Source: JAEUJZ01 sp964460115 (lineage in GTDB: Bacteria > Myxococcota_A > Polyangia > Palsa-1104 > JAEUJZ01). From it: DNA of 64,000 nt. Shown in pieces: positions 55,701 through 64,000 of the stretch. The stretch covers positions 62,001 through 126,000 of the forward strand of contig CAYWPR010000003.1 of the NCBI GenBank assembly GCA_964460115.1. Direction: 5' to 3'. Both the position numbers and the translations under genes were made by a program. The notes beneath the pieces are model-generated. The model made no database searches. It was not told where the DNA came from and saw nothing but the letters and a program-made list of their open reading frames with translations. Numbering within the stretch: position 1 is the stretch's first letter; each line of letters begins with the position of its first letter.

Positions 55701-58700
55701 GATGGCAACGCGGTCAGCGGAGTTCCCGTCAAAGTCGATTTCGCAGGGACCCTTGGCTCTGAGCGCTATCGCGCCGATGCCAAGCCTATCGATGTACAGC
55801 ACTGCGAGGTAAAAAGCAGGACCGAATCGGTCACTTGCCGCTGGCAGCCTAAAGACGCCTTGACTGCATATACCGCAACCGCAGAGCTCGTCGATTTTCG
55901 CGGGCGCCCAAACCAGACCCAATATGCCATCGATTGGTTTTCGTTCAGCCGTGAAACAAAAGATTTGGAAGTCTTTTCCGATCGTCCGCAGTATCGCCCT
56001 GGAGATATCGCCAAGCTGGAAATTCGCTCAAAAGTATTTCCTGCCATGGCAGTCGTCACTTTTGCTCGGCAGGGAATCTTTGCGCAAAAGCGCATCGCGC
56101 TGACGGCCGAATCGACATTTCTAGATCTGCCGATTGAACCGGCCCACGTCATGAACCTGCATGTACAGGTCGATCGTTTGAGCAAACGTCAGCGCCTGCA
56201 CAAAGCTAACGCCGCGCCGCTGCCCGAGCTAAGTTCCACGCAGCTAAATATCCCCGTCGATTTGAGCGGTGTTCGTCTAGATATAAGGACCCGCGCCAAA
56301 AGTGCGCTGATTGCGCCTGGAGAAGATGCCACGTTCGATGTAGAGGTTTTTCATCAGCAAAAACCGCTGGCCGATGCCGAAGTGGCGCTTTTGGTCGTTG
56401 ATGAGGCAGTCCTTTCAGTCTCGGGCAAAGACTACGCCGACCCCTTGGCTCCTTTTTATCGCAAAGTCGATGCGGGAACGTCCAGTCTATCAACGCTAGG
56501 AATCGTTCAGGATGCCGGAGCAGATCTGGTCGGTGAACCCGGATTTTCGCGCTACCGGCTAGATGGTTTCCTCAGGTATGCATCAATGATCGGATACGGT
56601 AGCGGTGGCGGCGCCTACGGCGGCAGCTATTCCAGCCGAGCTTTGCGCGGAGCCGGCAGTACCTCGACCATCGTCGCGGCGCGCAAAGACTTTCGTCCGA
56701 ATGCCGTGTTTTCGCCGCTTCTAAAAACCGGTGCCGACGGCAAAGTGACGCTAAGCGTCAAAATGCCAGATAGCCTGACGCGATTTCGCATCATCGCCCT
56801 TGCCACGGCGCAAACTTATTTGTTCGGCAAGGCCGAAAACCTCATCGTGACGCAGCGCAAGCTTAACGCCCGCACCGTCGCCCCGCGCTTTTTGACGCAA
56901 GGCGACAAGTTTGCGCTCCCCATTGTCTTGCAGAATCTGCATGCGGCTCCGCGCACCATCGATCTGGCAGTGCGCGCGGCCAATCTGATTGCTTTAGGCC
57001 CTATCGGAAAACGTGTGACGCTTCTGGGCGGTCAGCGCGCGGAAGTACGTTTTGACTTCACAACGCAGCAAAGCGGCAAAGCTTTGATTCAGACAATTGC
57101 CGCGTCCGGTGATTACGCCGATGCCGCCAATGTCGAGCTGCCGGTCTACACGCCGGCCACTACCGAATCCTTTGCGACTTATGGCAGCGTTGATGAGCTT
57201 CCGCAGTTTGAGACCTTGGCGGTACCCGCTGATTTGTATCCTGCGGTTGGCGGGGTCGAAGTTGAATTGGCCTCGACGCAGCTTCAGTCCCTAAGCGACG
57301 CCTTTTCCTATCTGTATGCCTATCCTTATGAATGCGCCGAGCAGCGCTCGGGCCGAATGCTGGCCACGGCCGCCATAAAAGACATTCTGGAAGCATTTGC
57401 AATTTCCGGGCGACCCACGCCGCAGCAGATTGCAGCCACGCGCAAGCGCGATATTGCCGTCCTTGCCACCGAGCAGCATGCCGACGGCGGCTGGGGTTAT
57501 TTTGCCGACCTGCATTCAGATCCCTTCGTCAGCATGCAGGTCTTATCAGCGCTGGCCGGACAGCAGTCTTTTGAAAATACGACCAAACTGGCTACAGCAT
57601 ATGTACGCAAAGAAGCGGACAAGCTGCTTTCCCGACTTGAAAAAATCGTCGCAACGCCGCCTGCTAAGCGTCAGGATCGCGATGAGCACGGATACCTTGT
57701 CTCATTGGCGGCCACCGCGCTTTTTTCCCTGCAGACGGCCCAGATCAAGGTCGATGCCGATGCCGAACGCCTGCATAGCGCCGCGCTGGCCCTAGATAAC
57801 TATCCCGTGGATGCCAAAGCGCGCATCCTTTCCCTTTTGGCAAAAAGCGAAAATGCCAAGAGCATTCGCGAAAAACTTCTGCAAGATTTGATTTCAAAAA
57901 CGCACGAGACGGCTTCCGCGGCAACGGTTGCAGCACAGTATCAGGAGGCCGAGCGCTTGCTTTTGGTCTCTAGCAACAAAACCTCGGCTTTGGTTCTAGA
58001 TGCCTTTGTGCGCACCGCACCAGAGCACAGCCTGGTCAGCAAATTGGCGCGGGGCGTGCTTGACGCCCGCCGCTACGGTCGATGGGGCTCGACCCAGGAA
58101 AACCTGGTCGTGCTGCAAGCCTTGCGCCGCTATTTTGATACGTATGAGAAGTCGACTCCTAACTACATTGGCAAGCTGTGGGTTGGCCAGGCCGCTTATG
58201 CCGAGCAGCCTTTTTTAGGACGCAGCTTGACGACTCGCCACGCGCAGCTTGACTGGAGTTTCTTGCAACCGGGTTCTCAGCACGACCTGGCTGTGCTCAA
58301 GTCCGGCGTCGGTCGTATGTACTACCGCATCGGCATTACTTACGCGCCTAAGCAAATTGATTTGCCGCCCCTAGACGCAGGATTTGTCGTCCGCCGAGTT
58401 TACAGCGCCGTCGATGAGCCTAGCGATGTACAGGCCACTCAAAGCGGTTACAAAATTCGCCTGGGGGCCAAAGTTTTGGTCACGCTTGAAGTCTTGAATA
58501 CGGCCGAGCGTTACAATGTCGCGCTGGTCGATCCCTTGCCTGCCGGCATTGAAGCCATCGACGAATCATTGGCGACTTCCGAACGCGCGGTGCAGCACGA
58601 TTTCGATACAAGTTGGGCGCACGTCAATATGCGCGACAATCGCAGCGAAGCATTTGCGCTGACGCTTTTTCAAGGCAGCCATCACTTTTCCTACACCGCG

Positions 58701-58808
58701 CGGGCCAAAACGCCCGGTACCTTCATTGCCGCGCCGGCCAAAGCCGAAGAAATGTACAATCCCGAGACATTTGGCCGTACCTCCGGACAGACGGTGGTCA
58801 TTGAATAG
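52785..58808 (+). CDS. Alpha-2-macroglobulin family protease inhibitor with thioester motif
   Basis: The 2,007-residue exported protein has an N-terminal signal or anchor segment (FYTVSCILLAGALGFCLGG) and a Pro-rich linker. A series of macroglobulin beta-domains follows, including the MG10-like MPDSLTRFRIIALA region, and the thioester site CAEQ at residues 1517-1520 (YPYECAEQRSG). The TED helical domain continues, with the receptor-like terminal domain at the end. The Gly/Ser-rich GYGSGGGAYGGSYSSRA segment near 1265-1280 may be the bait-like loop. E. coli YfaS pairs with PBP1C; no pbpC is nearby. Confidence 0.93.
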   Translation: MRRKQFYTVSCILLAGALGFCLGGPIRSLGAGQAPAPQRPAVLPVETAASPPRILRPQIPFEATAMQGMLSTSASALSPNAENIQITPLPADTTQALLARLEPLPGLSSQSPTPLRPGSAPPPRPGPVQAIAFLRPTGKAVANVPLVPQKKIVPLAAPEILPQGQVKAESEVRIRFAQPMVAVAAVGSAVTPRVIIAPAVSGTWRWIDTRVLVFSAHSHLPKATDFVVTVPAGIQAQSGAPLLVAAMGKFSTAPLRISSGFPKQPLRTDSPILIQFDQAIDAAQLRPFLYVYDSKGQALPYTTLELEAAQRLWSKNSRIQFEKKDFGRHSLILAPKSAWPAGKELRVLLKSGAPSSEGPLLSDKETDARFEVVAPFTVRGISCDDSDKPRYTQVRCAVNGLADLKFSNDIDPKSYHPSKVQLVGEKLADHRCHGNSVWLFVPDSVGRTYDIAIKDGLVDVFGQALEGNKRISLTSIPERNEPYFSSSEGLIVLDPRFEIPQWVITAQSVLSIRVQLYKVKPSDYFEYERYEQGQRITPPGQRILDKTYSVGQKQGADLRVDLRPALNQAGRGHVIAIASAVGPPRSASFRSKYVAWIQVTKLGIAARSDGEKVNAWISSISANQFLAPLAEVKTAILVEGQTHSAEQIQSDAFGHVSLPLLPAQQQPPKTPEPSALLVAQTETDSIFTAIRRYRKAIRKQNALWYVTDDRFTYKPGEKVYLKGWVRFTHDGVNPNLALPNPLAGVSYTLIDERGNQIGGGTAKLSNQGGFHIEVTLPENVNLGVAYFVLATEKLTHRHPIAIREFRTPAFSVALDNDVTHAGAAPLFLGESIQMNAMARYYSGGNLSGAHVHWTARLQNTTYKPPGWSDWNFDSEIHSRYKSQDDAQHPSTLDLSRTEAMSSAGTASMEFGVAALPRMHTSLLSVDVTVTDIDRMSIRASSPSIVVHKSAYYIGMRVRPGTDDVLEIIVTDVDGNAVSGVPVKVDFAGTLGSERYRADAKPIDVQHCEVKSRTESVTCRWQPKDALTAYTATAELVDFRGRPNQTQYAIDWFSFSRETKDLEVFSDRPQYRPGDIAKLEIRSKVFPAMAVVTFARQGIFAQKRIALTAESTFLDLPIEPAHVMNLHVQVDRLSKRQRLHKANAAPLPELSSTQLNIPVDLSGVRLDIRTRAKSALIAPGEDATFDVEVFHQQKPLADAEVALLVVDEAVLSVSGKDYADPLAPFYRKVDAGTSSLSTLGIVQDAGADLVGEPGFSRYRLDGFLRYASMIGYGSGGGAYGGSYSSRALRGAGSTSTIVAARKDFRPNAVFSPLLKTGADGKVTLSVKMPDSLTRFRIIALATAQTYLFGKAENLIVTQRKLNARTVAPRFLTQGDKFALPIVLQNLHAAPRTIDLAVRAANLIALGPIGKRVTLLGGQRAEVRFDFTTQQSGKALIQTIAASGDYADAANVELPVYTPATTESFATYGSVDELPQFETLAVPADLYPAVGGVEVELASTQLQSLSDAFSYLYAYPYECAEQRSGRMLATAAIKDILEAFAISGRPTPQQIAATRKRDIAVLATEQHADGGWGYFADLHSDPFVSMQVLSALAGQQSFENTTKLATAYVRKEADKLLSRLEKIVATPPAKRQDRDEHGYLVSLAATALFSLQTAQIKVDADAERLHSAALALDNYPVDAKARILSLLAKSENAKSIREKLLQDLISKTHETASAATVAAQYQEAERLLLVSSNKTSALVLDAFVRTAPEHSLVSKLARGVLDARRYGRWGSTQENLVVLQALRRYFDTYEKSTPNYIGKLWVGQAAYAEQPFLGRSLTTRHAQLDWSFLQPGSQHDLAVLKSGVGRMYYRIGITYAPKQIDLPPLDAGFVVRRVYSAVDEPSDVQATQSGYKIRLGAKVLVTLEVLNTAERYNVALVDPLPAGIEAIDESLATSERAVQHDFDTSWAHVNMRDNRSEAFALTLFQGSHHFSYTARAKTPGTFIAAPAKAEEMYNPETFGRTSGQTVVIE

Positions 58809-58864
58809 CGCCAAACTTGGCACAGATTTTTCGCACATTCGAAAAGAATGCTTAGCTTGTCAAT

Positions 58865-59122
58865 ATGACAAAGCCAGCCCAGCCGCTTATACACATTGAT
58901 GATCCGAATCCGAAGGTTCCGTTCAAAGACCCGGATCCCAAAGTTCCAAAGCCCATCGAGCCGTCTCCGACGCCAACGCCGCCGCCGCCGCAAAAAGATC
59001 CACCGCCGCAAACTCCGCCCTTGCGCGATCCGGATCCTCCTCATGATCTTGAGCAACCGATACCCGTTATCAAGGATCCGCTGCCCAAGGATACCGAGCG
59101 TGGCCCGATCGTCGTCAACTGA
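58865..59122 (+). CDS. Small proline-rich protein
   Basis: The 85-residue protein is dominated by Pro, Asp and Lys, with repeats such as DPNPKVPFKDPDPKVPK and TPTPPPPQKDPPPQTPP. No signal peptide or domain is visible, so it is probably disordered. It lies 56 bases downstream of the macroglobulin gene, but the ribosome site is weak. It could be a real small protein or a chance frame in repetitive sequence. Confidence 0.5.
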   Translation: MTKPAQPLIHIDDPNPKVPFKDPDPKVPKPIEPSPTPTPPPPQKDPPPQTPPLRDPDPPHDLEQPIPVIKDPLPKDTERGPIVVN

Positions 59123-59131
59123 CGAGCAGCG

Positions 59132-59734
59132 TCAATCTTGAATATAGCGAGCCGGACGGCGACCCACGGGGCCGCGTCGCGAAGTTACGGATTGGCCGCG
59201 ACTTTTGGCCGAAGCCAGCCAGGAAAAGCCCATGAAGAGATAGCCGGCCAGCGCGCGCGCCTTTTGATACAGCCGACCTACAAATGGAGCATTCTCAAAT
59301 AGGTCGCCGACACTCCAGATCTCTTCCAAGCGAGTGATAAGAAAGCTTCGGCCGTCCGGCGCAAGCACAAAGTCATACACAAGAATCGTGCGCAGCGGAT
59401 AGGTATAAAAAGGAATCTGCCGCAGATTCATGACTCCGTCGACCATCACCCGCCCGCTTTGTCCAGACGAGTTCATTGTGACATCGAGCTGAAAGATGTC
59501 GAAGTCAAAATAGATGGCACAATGAAATCCGCACAGCCCAAGCTGAAACTTGTCGCGACCTCGCGCGCTAATCAGCCCATCGATAAACTCGATGTTCGCA
59601 TCCAAATAGGGGATCACTTCTTGTTCCAGCACCGGCAGTGAAACGCTTGTGTCGTAAAGCAGCAACGTGATCTTGCGAAAATGCTCTTCCAGATCGACCG
59701 TGCGCAGCACATTGGCGGGGGAGCAGTCCGGCAT
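59132..59734 (-). CDS. Hypothetical protein, possible NTF2-like fold
   Basis: The 200-residue protein is soluble in its N-terminal two thirds: TVSLP-like VLEQEVIPYLDANIEFIDGL, LGLCGFHCAIYFDFDIFQLDV and RQIPFYTYPLRTILVYDFVL suggest a compact beta-rich cone such as an NTF2/SnoaL fold, but I do not recognise a family with confidence. The C-terminus has a short hydrophobic segment and basic RRGPVGRRPAR tail. It converges with the proline-rich gene and is divergent from the HupE-type gene. Confidence 0.65.
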   Translation of the reverse strand: MPDCSPANVLRTVDLEEHFRKITLLLYDTSVSLPVLEQEVIPYLDANIEFIDGLISARGRDKFQLGLCGFHCAIYFDFDIFQLDVTMNSSGQSGRVMVDGVMNLRQIPFYTYPLRTILVYDFVLAPDGRSFLITRLEEIWSVGDLFENAPFVGRLYQKARALAGYLFMGFSWLASAKSRGQSVTSRRGPVGRRPARYIQD

Positions 59735-59834
59735 TTGGGCCTCTTTCTTTGCAGCAGGCTAGCACAAGCGTGTTTACTTATTTCGAGGTCTGCGGCTTTT
59801 TTTTCAGAGGAAATCGCACTATCCTGCGGCGGCC

Positions 59835-61157
59835 ATGCCGTTTGCAACCAGATTGCTCTTCATATTTCTGATGGCGGTATCAGAAAGTGCATACGCCCAT
59901 CAATCCAGCGTGGTTTATAGCGACATCAGCGCCGGCGGCCGCCTGGTTGAAGTCAGTCTGCAAATCGCCAATACCGATTTATATGAGGCGCTCGGCTTGG
60001 CCCAAGATCGGCCCGCCACTGTGGAAGAAGCGCAAGCTTCCGCCACGCGCCTTGGACAATATTTGCAATCGCGCATTGTGGTACGCAATCACGAGCACGC
60101 CTGTGCCGGAGAACTTGACGGGCACGACATCCTTGACAAAGGCGGCGGCTTTTTCTTCGTGCAGCGCTTGCGCTATCGCTGTGCCCGATCTCTTGAGGAC
60201 GCAGAACTTGTCTACAACTTGTTTTTCGACCTAGATCCGCGGCACCAGGGACTTTCCCATGTGCGCGCCTTTGGACACCAAACCGAGCACGTCTTTCGCA
60301 GTCACAGCCGAACTCTGAAACTTGGGCAAGCGCTGGGACTTTACGATAATGTGCGTGACTATTTAGAACTCGGCATCGAGCACATCTTTACCGGCTACGA
60401 TCATTTGGCATTCCTTTTTGGGCTGTTAATCATTGCCGCTGCCACATCGCGGGCCGATGGGATGCAAAAAACGTCAGGAATGCGCCGCGGTCTTGGTTAT
60501 GTCATCCGCATTGTCACCGCCTTCACTTTGGCGCATTCGGTGACTTTATGTGCCTCGGCGCTTGGCTGGGTGACGCTGCCTTCGCGCTTCGTGGAAAGCT
60601 TTATCGCCGTTTCAATCGGCTATGTAGCGCTTGAAAACATCCTATTTCCAAAGCCGCGCTGGCGCTTTGCTTTGACCTTTGTCTTCGGCCTTGTGCACGG
60701 CTTCGGATTCGCATCGGTTTTGCAAGAGCTCGGGCTGCCCAAAACCGGACTTTTGTGGTCGCTATTGTCGTTTAACATTGGCGTCGAAATCGGCCAACTT
60801 TCCGTGGTGGGCTTGGTGTTTCCGGTCCTTTATTTGCTGGCGCAGCATAGCGCCACCCCAAGCGGTGTGGCGCATACCGCGCCGCGCCGCGGCCCGCCCT
60901 TTCAAGCCGCCGAACTGCTCCTTTTGGCCGCTCTTTTGGGATTCTGCGTAGTGCTGTTTCAGCACTTTGGCCTGCCCCTTTTCACGGTATGCATCGTTGC
61001 CTTGGGGCTGCCCGCAATACTATTGCAACTAGTCCCGCGGCGCGGTTACGATAAAAGCGTACGCATTGGTGCATCCGCCCTGCTTTTGGCCCTCTCAATT
61101 CTTTGGCTTCTAGAACGAGCACTTGGAAAGCAGCTTTTTTGGGGGATTTTAGGATAA
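59835..61157 (+). CDS. HupE/UreJ-family membrane protein
   Basis: The 440-residue protein has a signal peptide and an exported N-terminal domain of about 160 residues, then seven or so membrane helices of the HupE/UreJ_2 family: GIEHIFTGYDHLAFLFGLLI, AFTLAHSVTLCASALGW, LVHGFGFASVLQELGLP and SFNIGVEIGQLSVV. Histidines and acidic residues in these helices suggest metal (nickel or cobalt) transport in family members. No hydrogenase or urease gene is present here, so the substrate is open. Confidence 0.88.
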   Translation: MPFATRLLFIFLMAVSESAYAHQSSVVYSDISAGGRLVEVSLQIANTDLYEALGLAQDRPATVEEAQASATRLGQYLQSRIVVRNHEHACAGELDGHDILDKGGGFFFVQRLRYRCARSLEDAELVYNLFFDLDPRHQGLSHVRAFGHQTEHVFRSHSRTLKLGQALGLYDNVRDYLELGIEHIFTGYDHLAFLFGLLIIAAATSRADGMQKTSGMRRGLGYVIRIVTAFTLAHSVTLCASALGWVTLPSRFVESFIAVSIGYVALENILFPKPRWRFALTFVFGLVHGFGFASVLQELGLPKTGLLWSLLSFNIGVEIGQLSVVGLVFPVLYLLAQHSATPSGVAHTAPRRGPPFQAAELLLLAALLGFCVVLFQHFGLPLFTVCIVALGLPAILLQLVPRRGYDKSVRIGASALLLALSILWLLERALGKQLFWGILG

Positions 61158-61292
61158 TAAAGTCCGACTTTGCAACGGGGCCAAGACGTGCCTGCTACAC
61201 CGCAGAGTCCGTAGATAAGCTAACCTGGAGGTTGAAGTTCTCTGTCAAGTCACTATACGGCCCTTAAAAGGGACGCTCAGGATGGGGGAAAT

Positions 61293-62108
61293 ATGTCACA
61301 AACCACGTCGATGATGGCCGCGCTGCTATCGCTGGGATGCCAGTCTGAAGGGATGTTAAGCACTGAACCGCCTCCGGGCTTGGATATGGCCGCCCCGGAC
61401 CCTTGTATGGCGGGCTCAAAAAACGCAACCGAGCCAGCACCCGACACCAGCTTTCTTTCATCGGGCGGAGCGAAGCAGAATCTGACCGTCCCGCGTGAAA
61501 CCACCTTCACGATCGGAACAACGCTGCCGGCGACGATCTACTACACCTTGGATGGCAGTGAGCCACGCTCGAGCTGTACCACCCAGTTCGGGCCAAGTCC
61601 CCTGTCTTTGCTGGTGGGCCCGGCCGATGCGACGCTCAAGTGGTTTGCCGACTTTGGCGCGCAGTACATGCCCGAGGTCACAAGCGATGCTGCGGTCGAC
61701 ATCGATACTGGGCAACCGCGGACCGATATGGGCTCTCTCGTCGAAAATGTGAAGTTCAGCAAAAGCAGCGGCCCAGTCGTCACGGCCGCCCCTGGCGAGG
61801 TGCTCTCCGGCACCCTCAACTACCAGGTCTGGCGCAGCAACTCGAGCGGATACTGTCCTGGCTGCATCATCCAATTCGTCGTGGTCCTCGGTACGCCCGC
61901 TGGCGGTACAATTGTTAGCAATGGATGCGACCCTAACGTGACGTCAGCAGGCACTTACCCGGGCAAAAACAGGTCGATGAACTTCTCGCTCACAGCGCCC
62001 CAGACACCCGGGATCTATCTTCTGCAGCAGGGACTGACCCTCCAAGCTAGCTGCAATGGTTCAAAACCGCCGAGCCGAGTGGACATCGGCCAGGTCATCG
62101 TGAAATAG
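61293..62108 (+). CDS. Putative lipoprotein with chitobiase-like motif
   Basis: The 271-residue protein starts with a short signal sequence and lipobox LLSLGC. Residues 70-100 hold TTLPATIYYTLDGSEPRSSC, the pattern of the CHB_HEX_C (chitobiase C-terminal-like) module, which is a small beta-domain, not itself catalytic. The rest is beta-rich with a CPGCIIQFVVVLG segment. GGGGGAA stands just before the ATG, supporting the start. Probably a surface or periplasmic binding protein; no enzyme signature. Confidence 0.75.
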   Translation: MSQTTSMMAALLSLGCQSEGMLSTEPPPGLDMAAPDPCMAGSKNATEPAPDTSFLSSGGAKQNLTVPRETTFTIGTTLPATIYYTLDGSEPRSSCTTQFGPSPLSLLVGPADATLKWFADFGAQYMPEVTSDAAVDIDTGQPRTDMGSLVENVKFSKSSGPVVTAAPGEVLSGTLNYQVWRSNSSGYCPGCIIQFVVVLGTPAGGTIVSNGCDPNVTSAGTYPGKNRSMNFSLTAPQTPGIYLLQQGLTLQASCNGSKPPSRVDIGQVIVK

Positions 62109-62173
62109 CTCGAACGGGGCTTCCTGTAAGGATGGCGAGAAGCGATCCAAGCTGTGTATAACAGGTCAAAGCG

Positions 62174-62665
62174 ATGACGAATCAACACGCCTGTCCCTGT
62201 CAAAGCGGCCTATCGTTTTCTGCCTGTTGCGGTCTATACCTCGACAATCATCAGCCGGCCCCGACGGCCGAGGCGCTGATGCGTTCGCGCTACACCGCGT
62301 TTTTGATGAAGGATGCCGCGTATCTGCTGGCGACTTGGGATTCGGCATACCGCCCGGCCCATCTGGATCTTGGCCGCGATAAAACCGAGTGGCTTGGTCT
62401 GCAGGTGCTAAATACCGAGGCCGGCGGCGAATCGGATGATGAAGGGCGTGTCGAATTTGCGGCGCGCTTTCGCTTACACGGAAAGGAAGAAGTCTTGCGC
62501 GAACACAGCCGTTTTCGCCGAGAAAAAGGCGTCTGGCTGTACGTCAGCGGCGATATCGCGCCTGTCTCTGCGGCAACGACGCGGCCGGCCGCACCAATCG
62601 GCGGACGCAACGCTTGGTGTCCCTGCGGCAGCGGTCAGAAGTGGAAGCGCTGTTGCGGCAAATAA
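62174..62665 (+). CDS. ychJ: YchJ family protein with SEC-C motifs
   Basis: The 163-residue protein has two cysteine-rich SEC-C zinc motifs, CPCQSGLSFSACCG at the start and CPCGSGQKWKRCCG at the end, with the YchJ middle domain (ALMRSRYTAFLMKDAAYLLATW) between. The family is of unknown molecular role; the SEC-C element of SecA binds zinc and ribosomes. Length and motif order match the E. coli protein. Confidence 0.93.
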   Translation: MTNQHACPCQSGLSFSACCGLYLDNHQPAPTAEALMRSRYTAFLMKDAAYLLATWDSAYRPAHLDLGRDKTEWLGLQVLNTEAGGESDDEGRVEFAARFRLHGKEEVLREHSRFRREKGVWLYVSGDIAPVSAATTRPAAPIGGRNAWCPCGSGQKWKRCCGK

Positions 62666-62749
62666 CTCTCGAGCGGCCGCCTTAACTTGCCGGCCATAGT
62701 ATTAGCAACTGGGGTTTTGCCGCGCAGCGGTGCGCGAAGCTGAGGGATT

Positions 62750-63322
62750 ATGTCGGCCAACTGGTTCATCGCTCTTCCCGTTTCTGCGGAGCCGTGGTTT
62801 TACTCCTTAGGGAATACCCCCTGCGCACCGCCGCCAGCGGTTCAGCTATTTCATCCCGCAGACCTTCACCTGACCGTGGCCTTTTTGGGAGCGGTTGCGG
62901 AATCGGCCGCCCGTGCCGCCTTTGTTCATGCACAAAGCTTTGCGCTGGCTCCCATTGCCGTCGAGCTTGGCCCAGTACAGGCTCTCGGGGCACGGCAGCG
63001 GCCATCGGCGCTCTCGGCGACGCTGGCCCCCGGCGCAGCGCGCGACTGCGTGGCGGCGGCGATGGCCGGAATTCGCGAAGTCATGTGGAATGCCGCTAAG
63101 GCTCGTCCGGATTCGCGTCCGCCACTACCGCACGTAACCCTGGCCCGACCCAAGCGCGATTGCAACCGCAGCGAGCTGCATCAGGCTTTGCGCTGGGCCG
63201 CGGAATTGCCGGTGTGCGGAACGCGAATCTGGCTCGATCGTATCGCCCTATATACCAGCGCCAAAGATCCCGGAGCACAGAAGTTTCAGCAGATCGAAAC
63301 GCGACAACTACGAGCCAGCTAG
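62750..63322 (+). CDS. thpR: RNA 2',3'-cyclic phosphodiesterase (2H superfamily)
   Basis: The 190-residue protein is a 2H phosphoesterase. The two HxTx motifs are HLTVAF (near residue 40) and HVTLAR (near 126), 86 residues apart as expected. N-terminal WFIALPVS matches the FxAI/LPLP start of ThpR/LigT. Members open 2',3'-cyclic phosphates in RNA, possibly in tRNA maturation. It stands 84 bases after ychJ on the same strand. Confidence 0.9.
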   Translation: MSANWFIALPVSAEPWFYSLGNTPCAPPPAVQLFHPADLHLTVAFLGAVAESAARAAFVHAQSFALAPIAVELGPVQALGARQRPSALSATLAPGAARDCVAAAMAGIREVMWNAAKARPDSRPPLPHVTLARPKRDCNRSELHQALRWAAELPVCGTRIWLDRIALYTSAKDPGAQKFQQIETRQLRAS

Positions 63323-63350
63323 AACATCCCTTGCCTGTGAAAACAGCGTC

Positions 63351-64000
63351 CTAACGCGGCGCCCCTTGCGCAATCCAGTCAAAGAGGATCTGGTAATCGG
63401 CCGGATTCTCGTCAAAGTGTGTCGGCCCCGCCACATCGTCCGCGGAATCCGCGGACAAGTTTAGCGGTGGCATGCGCCGATCCCCATGGCCGCCAAAGCG
63501 TTTTCCTCCAGAACCGTACCACTTCAGACCTTCTGCGGAAGCGGCGCGCTCGGCATCCGGAACGGTACGGCGGGCCAGCGGCGACAACGCCGGAACGCCA
63601 AGTTCGATCATGTACTCGACCTTGGTGATGGCCTGCTCGCAAGCCTCACGCATCGCGTCATCGGTGGGGTGCATGGCCGCACAATTGGCCTTTTCTTCGG
63701 CATAGCCAAAGTCGTTTGAGACCACAGCTTCGTAACTGGTTAGCGGAAAGTCGTGCGCCGGGCCGCTATCGCTATGGCAGCCCACGCAACGCGTCTGCAA
63801 AAGCGGCGCAATGTCGCGGGCGTAGCTGCGCGGGGTGTGGTGCTGCGGCTTTAGAAGCCCTTCGGGCACAGTCACCGGCTGGCCATTTCCATCAATGGCC
63901 GCGGCACCCGAATAGCGCTGATCTTCAAGAGCTGCCACAACGACTAGCGGCTCAGCCGGCGCGGTGGTCAGGGCAACCTCGACCTGTCCGTCGATGGCCG
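63351..64000 (-). CDS. Mono-heme cytochrome c-type protein (5' end outside window)
   Basis: The C-terminal part has the heme attachment site CVGCH in PLLQTRCVGCHSDSG and a PCYT-like fold typical of planctomycete/Myxococcota cytochromes, with a possible axial methionine in DRRMPPLNLS. The frame stays open to the window edge (AIDGQVEVALTTAPAEPLVV), so the true start lies beyond 64000. Probably periplasmic and involved in electron transfer. It converges with thpR. Confidence 0.85.
   Translation of the reverse strand, partial: AIDGQVEVALTTAPAEPLVVVAALEDQRYSGAAAIDGNGQPVTVPEGLLKPQHHTPRSYARDIAPLLQTRCVGCHSDSGPAHDFPLTSYEAVVSNDFGYAEEKANCAAMHPTDDAMREACEQAITKVEYMIELGVPALSPLARRTVPDAERAASAEGLKWYGSGGKRFGGHGDRRMPPLNLSADSADDVAGPTHFDENPADYQILFDWIAQGAPR

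Overview
The window looks like chromosome of a Myxococcota-type (formerly deltaproteobacterial) bacterium. This is inferred from several secreted proteins with lipobox cysteines and the acidic/cysteine pattern common in that phylum, a caspase-like CHAT protein, a giant Ser/Thr-kinase/AAA/hybrid histidine kinase, an imuA-imuB-dnaE2 mutagenesis cassette, an orphan VgrG island and GC-rich codon use. No rRNA, tRNA or CRISPR array was seen.

Layout. 1-1162: 3' part of a glutaminyl-tRNA synthetase. 1175-9953 (minus): complex I operon in the order nuoE-F-J-K-L-M-N, with G, H and I absent and a PKD-like tail on NuoL, ending in a small membrane protein. 10034-13405: an epimerase, two envelope proteins and a DCC-family redox protein. 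13400-18560 (minus): the SOS-type imuA-imuB-dnaE2 operon, with a LexA-like box at the imuA start. 18874-22296: a zinc-protease-like lipoprotein, another lipoprotein, a Ddn-like reductase and a cytochrome P450. 22302-30408 (minus): a type VI secretion effector island without structural genes (vgrG, DUF6484-like, DUF2169, a dead ketoacyl-synthase homologue, a PAAR-like HNH toxin, a beta-propeller protein and a TIGR02270 HEAT-repeat protein). 30577-33614: a lipoprotein, an alpha/beta hydrolase and the CHAT protein.

The most notable structure is at 33732-50006. A gene for a roughly 1,980-residue Ser/Thr kinase-AAA-GAF-histidine kinase-receiver protein is cut in two exactly after the catalytic-loop motif HRDIKPQN. 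The N-terminal part lies at 33732-34130 and the rest resumes at 44449-50006. The 10.3 kb between them is flanked by an 11-bp direct repeat (AGCCGCAAAAT) and has 9-bp inverted ends (CCTGTTTGC / GCAAACAGG), so it reads as an inserted mobile segment. It carries ordinary cargo (ClpS, an M50 protease fragment, an acyltransferase, a SnoaL-like lipoprotein, a STAS-like protein, an MBL-fold hydrolase, a desaturase, a TPR protein, a histidine kinase and a split transketolase) but no transposase or recombinase that I can recognise.

50183-64000: an aldose-epimerase-like protein, a receiver-STAS (RsbR-like) regulator, an acetyltransferase, a 2,007-residue alpha-2-macroglobulin with an intact thioester motif, a proline-rich small protein, a HupE/UreJ-type membrane protein, a lipoprotein with a chitobiase-like motif, YchJ, the RNA cyclic phosphodiesterase ThpR and the 3' part of a c-type cytochrome. 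Everything is read by eye; family assignments rest on motif recognition and no database search was run.
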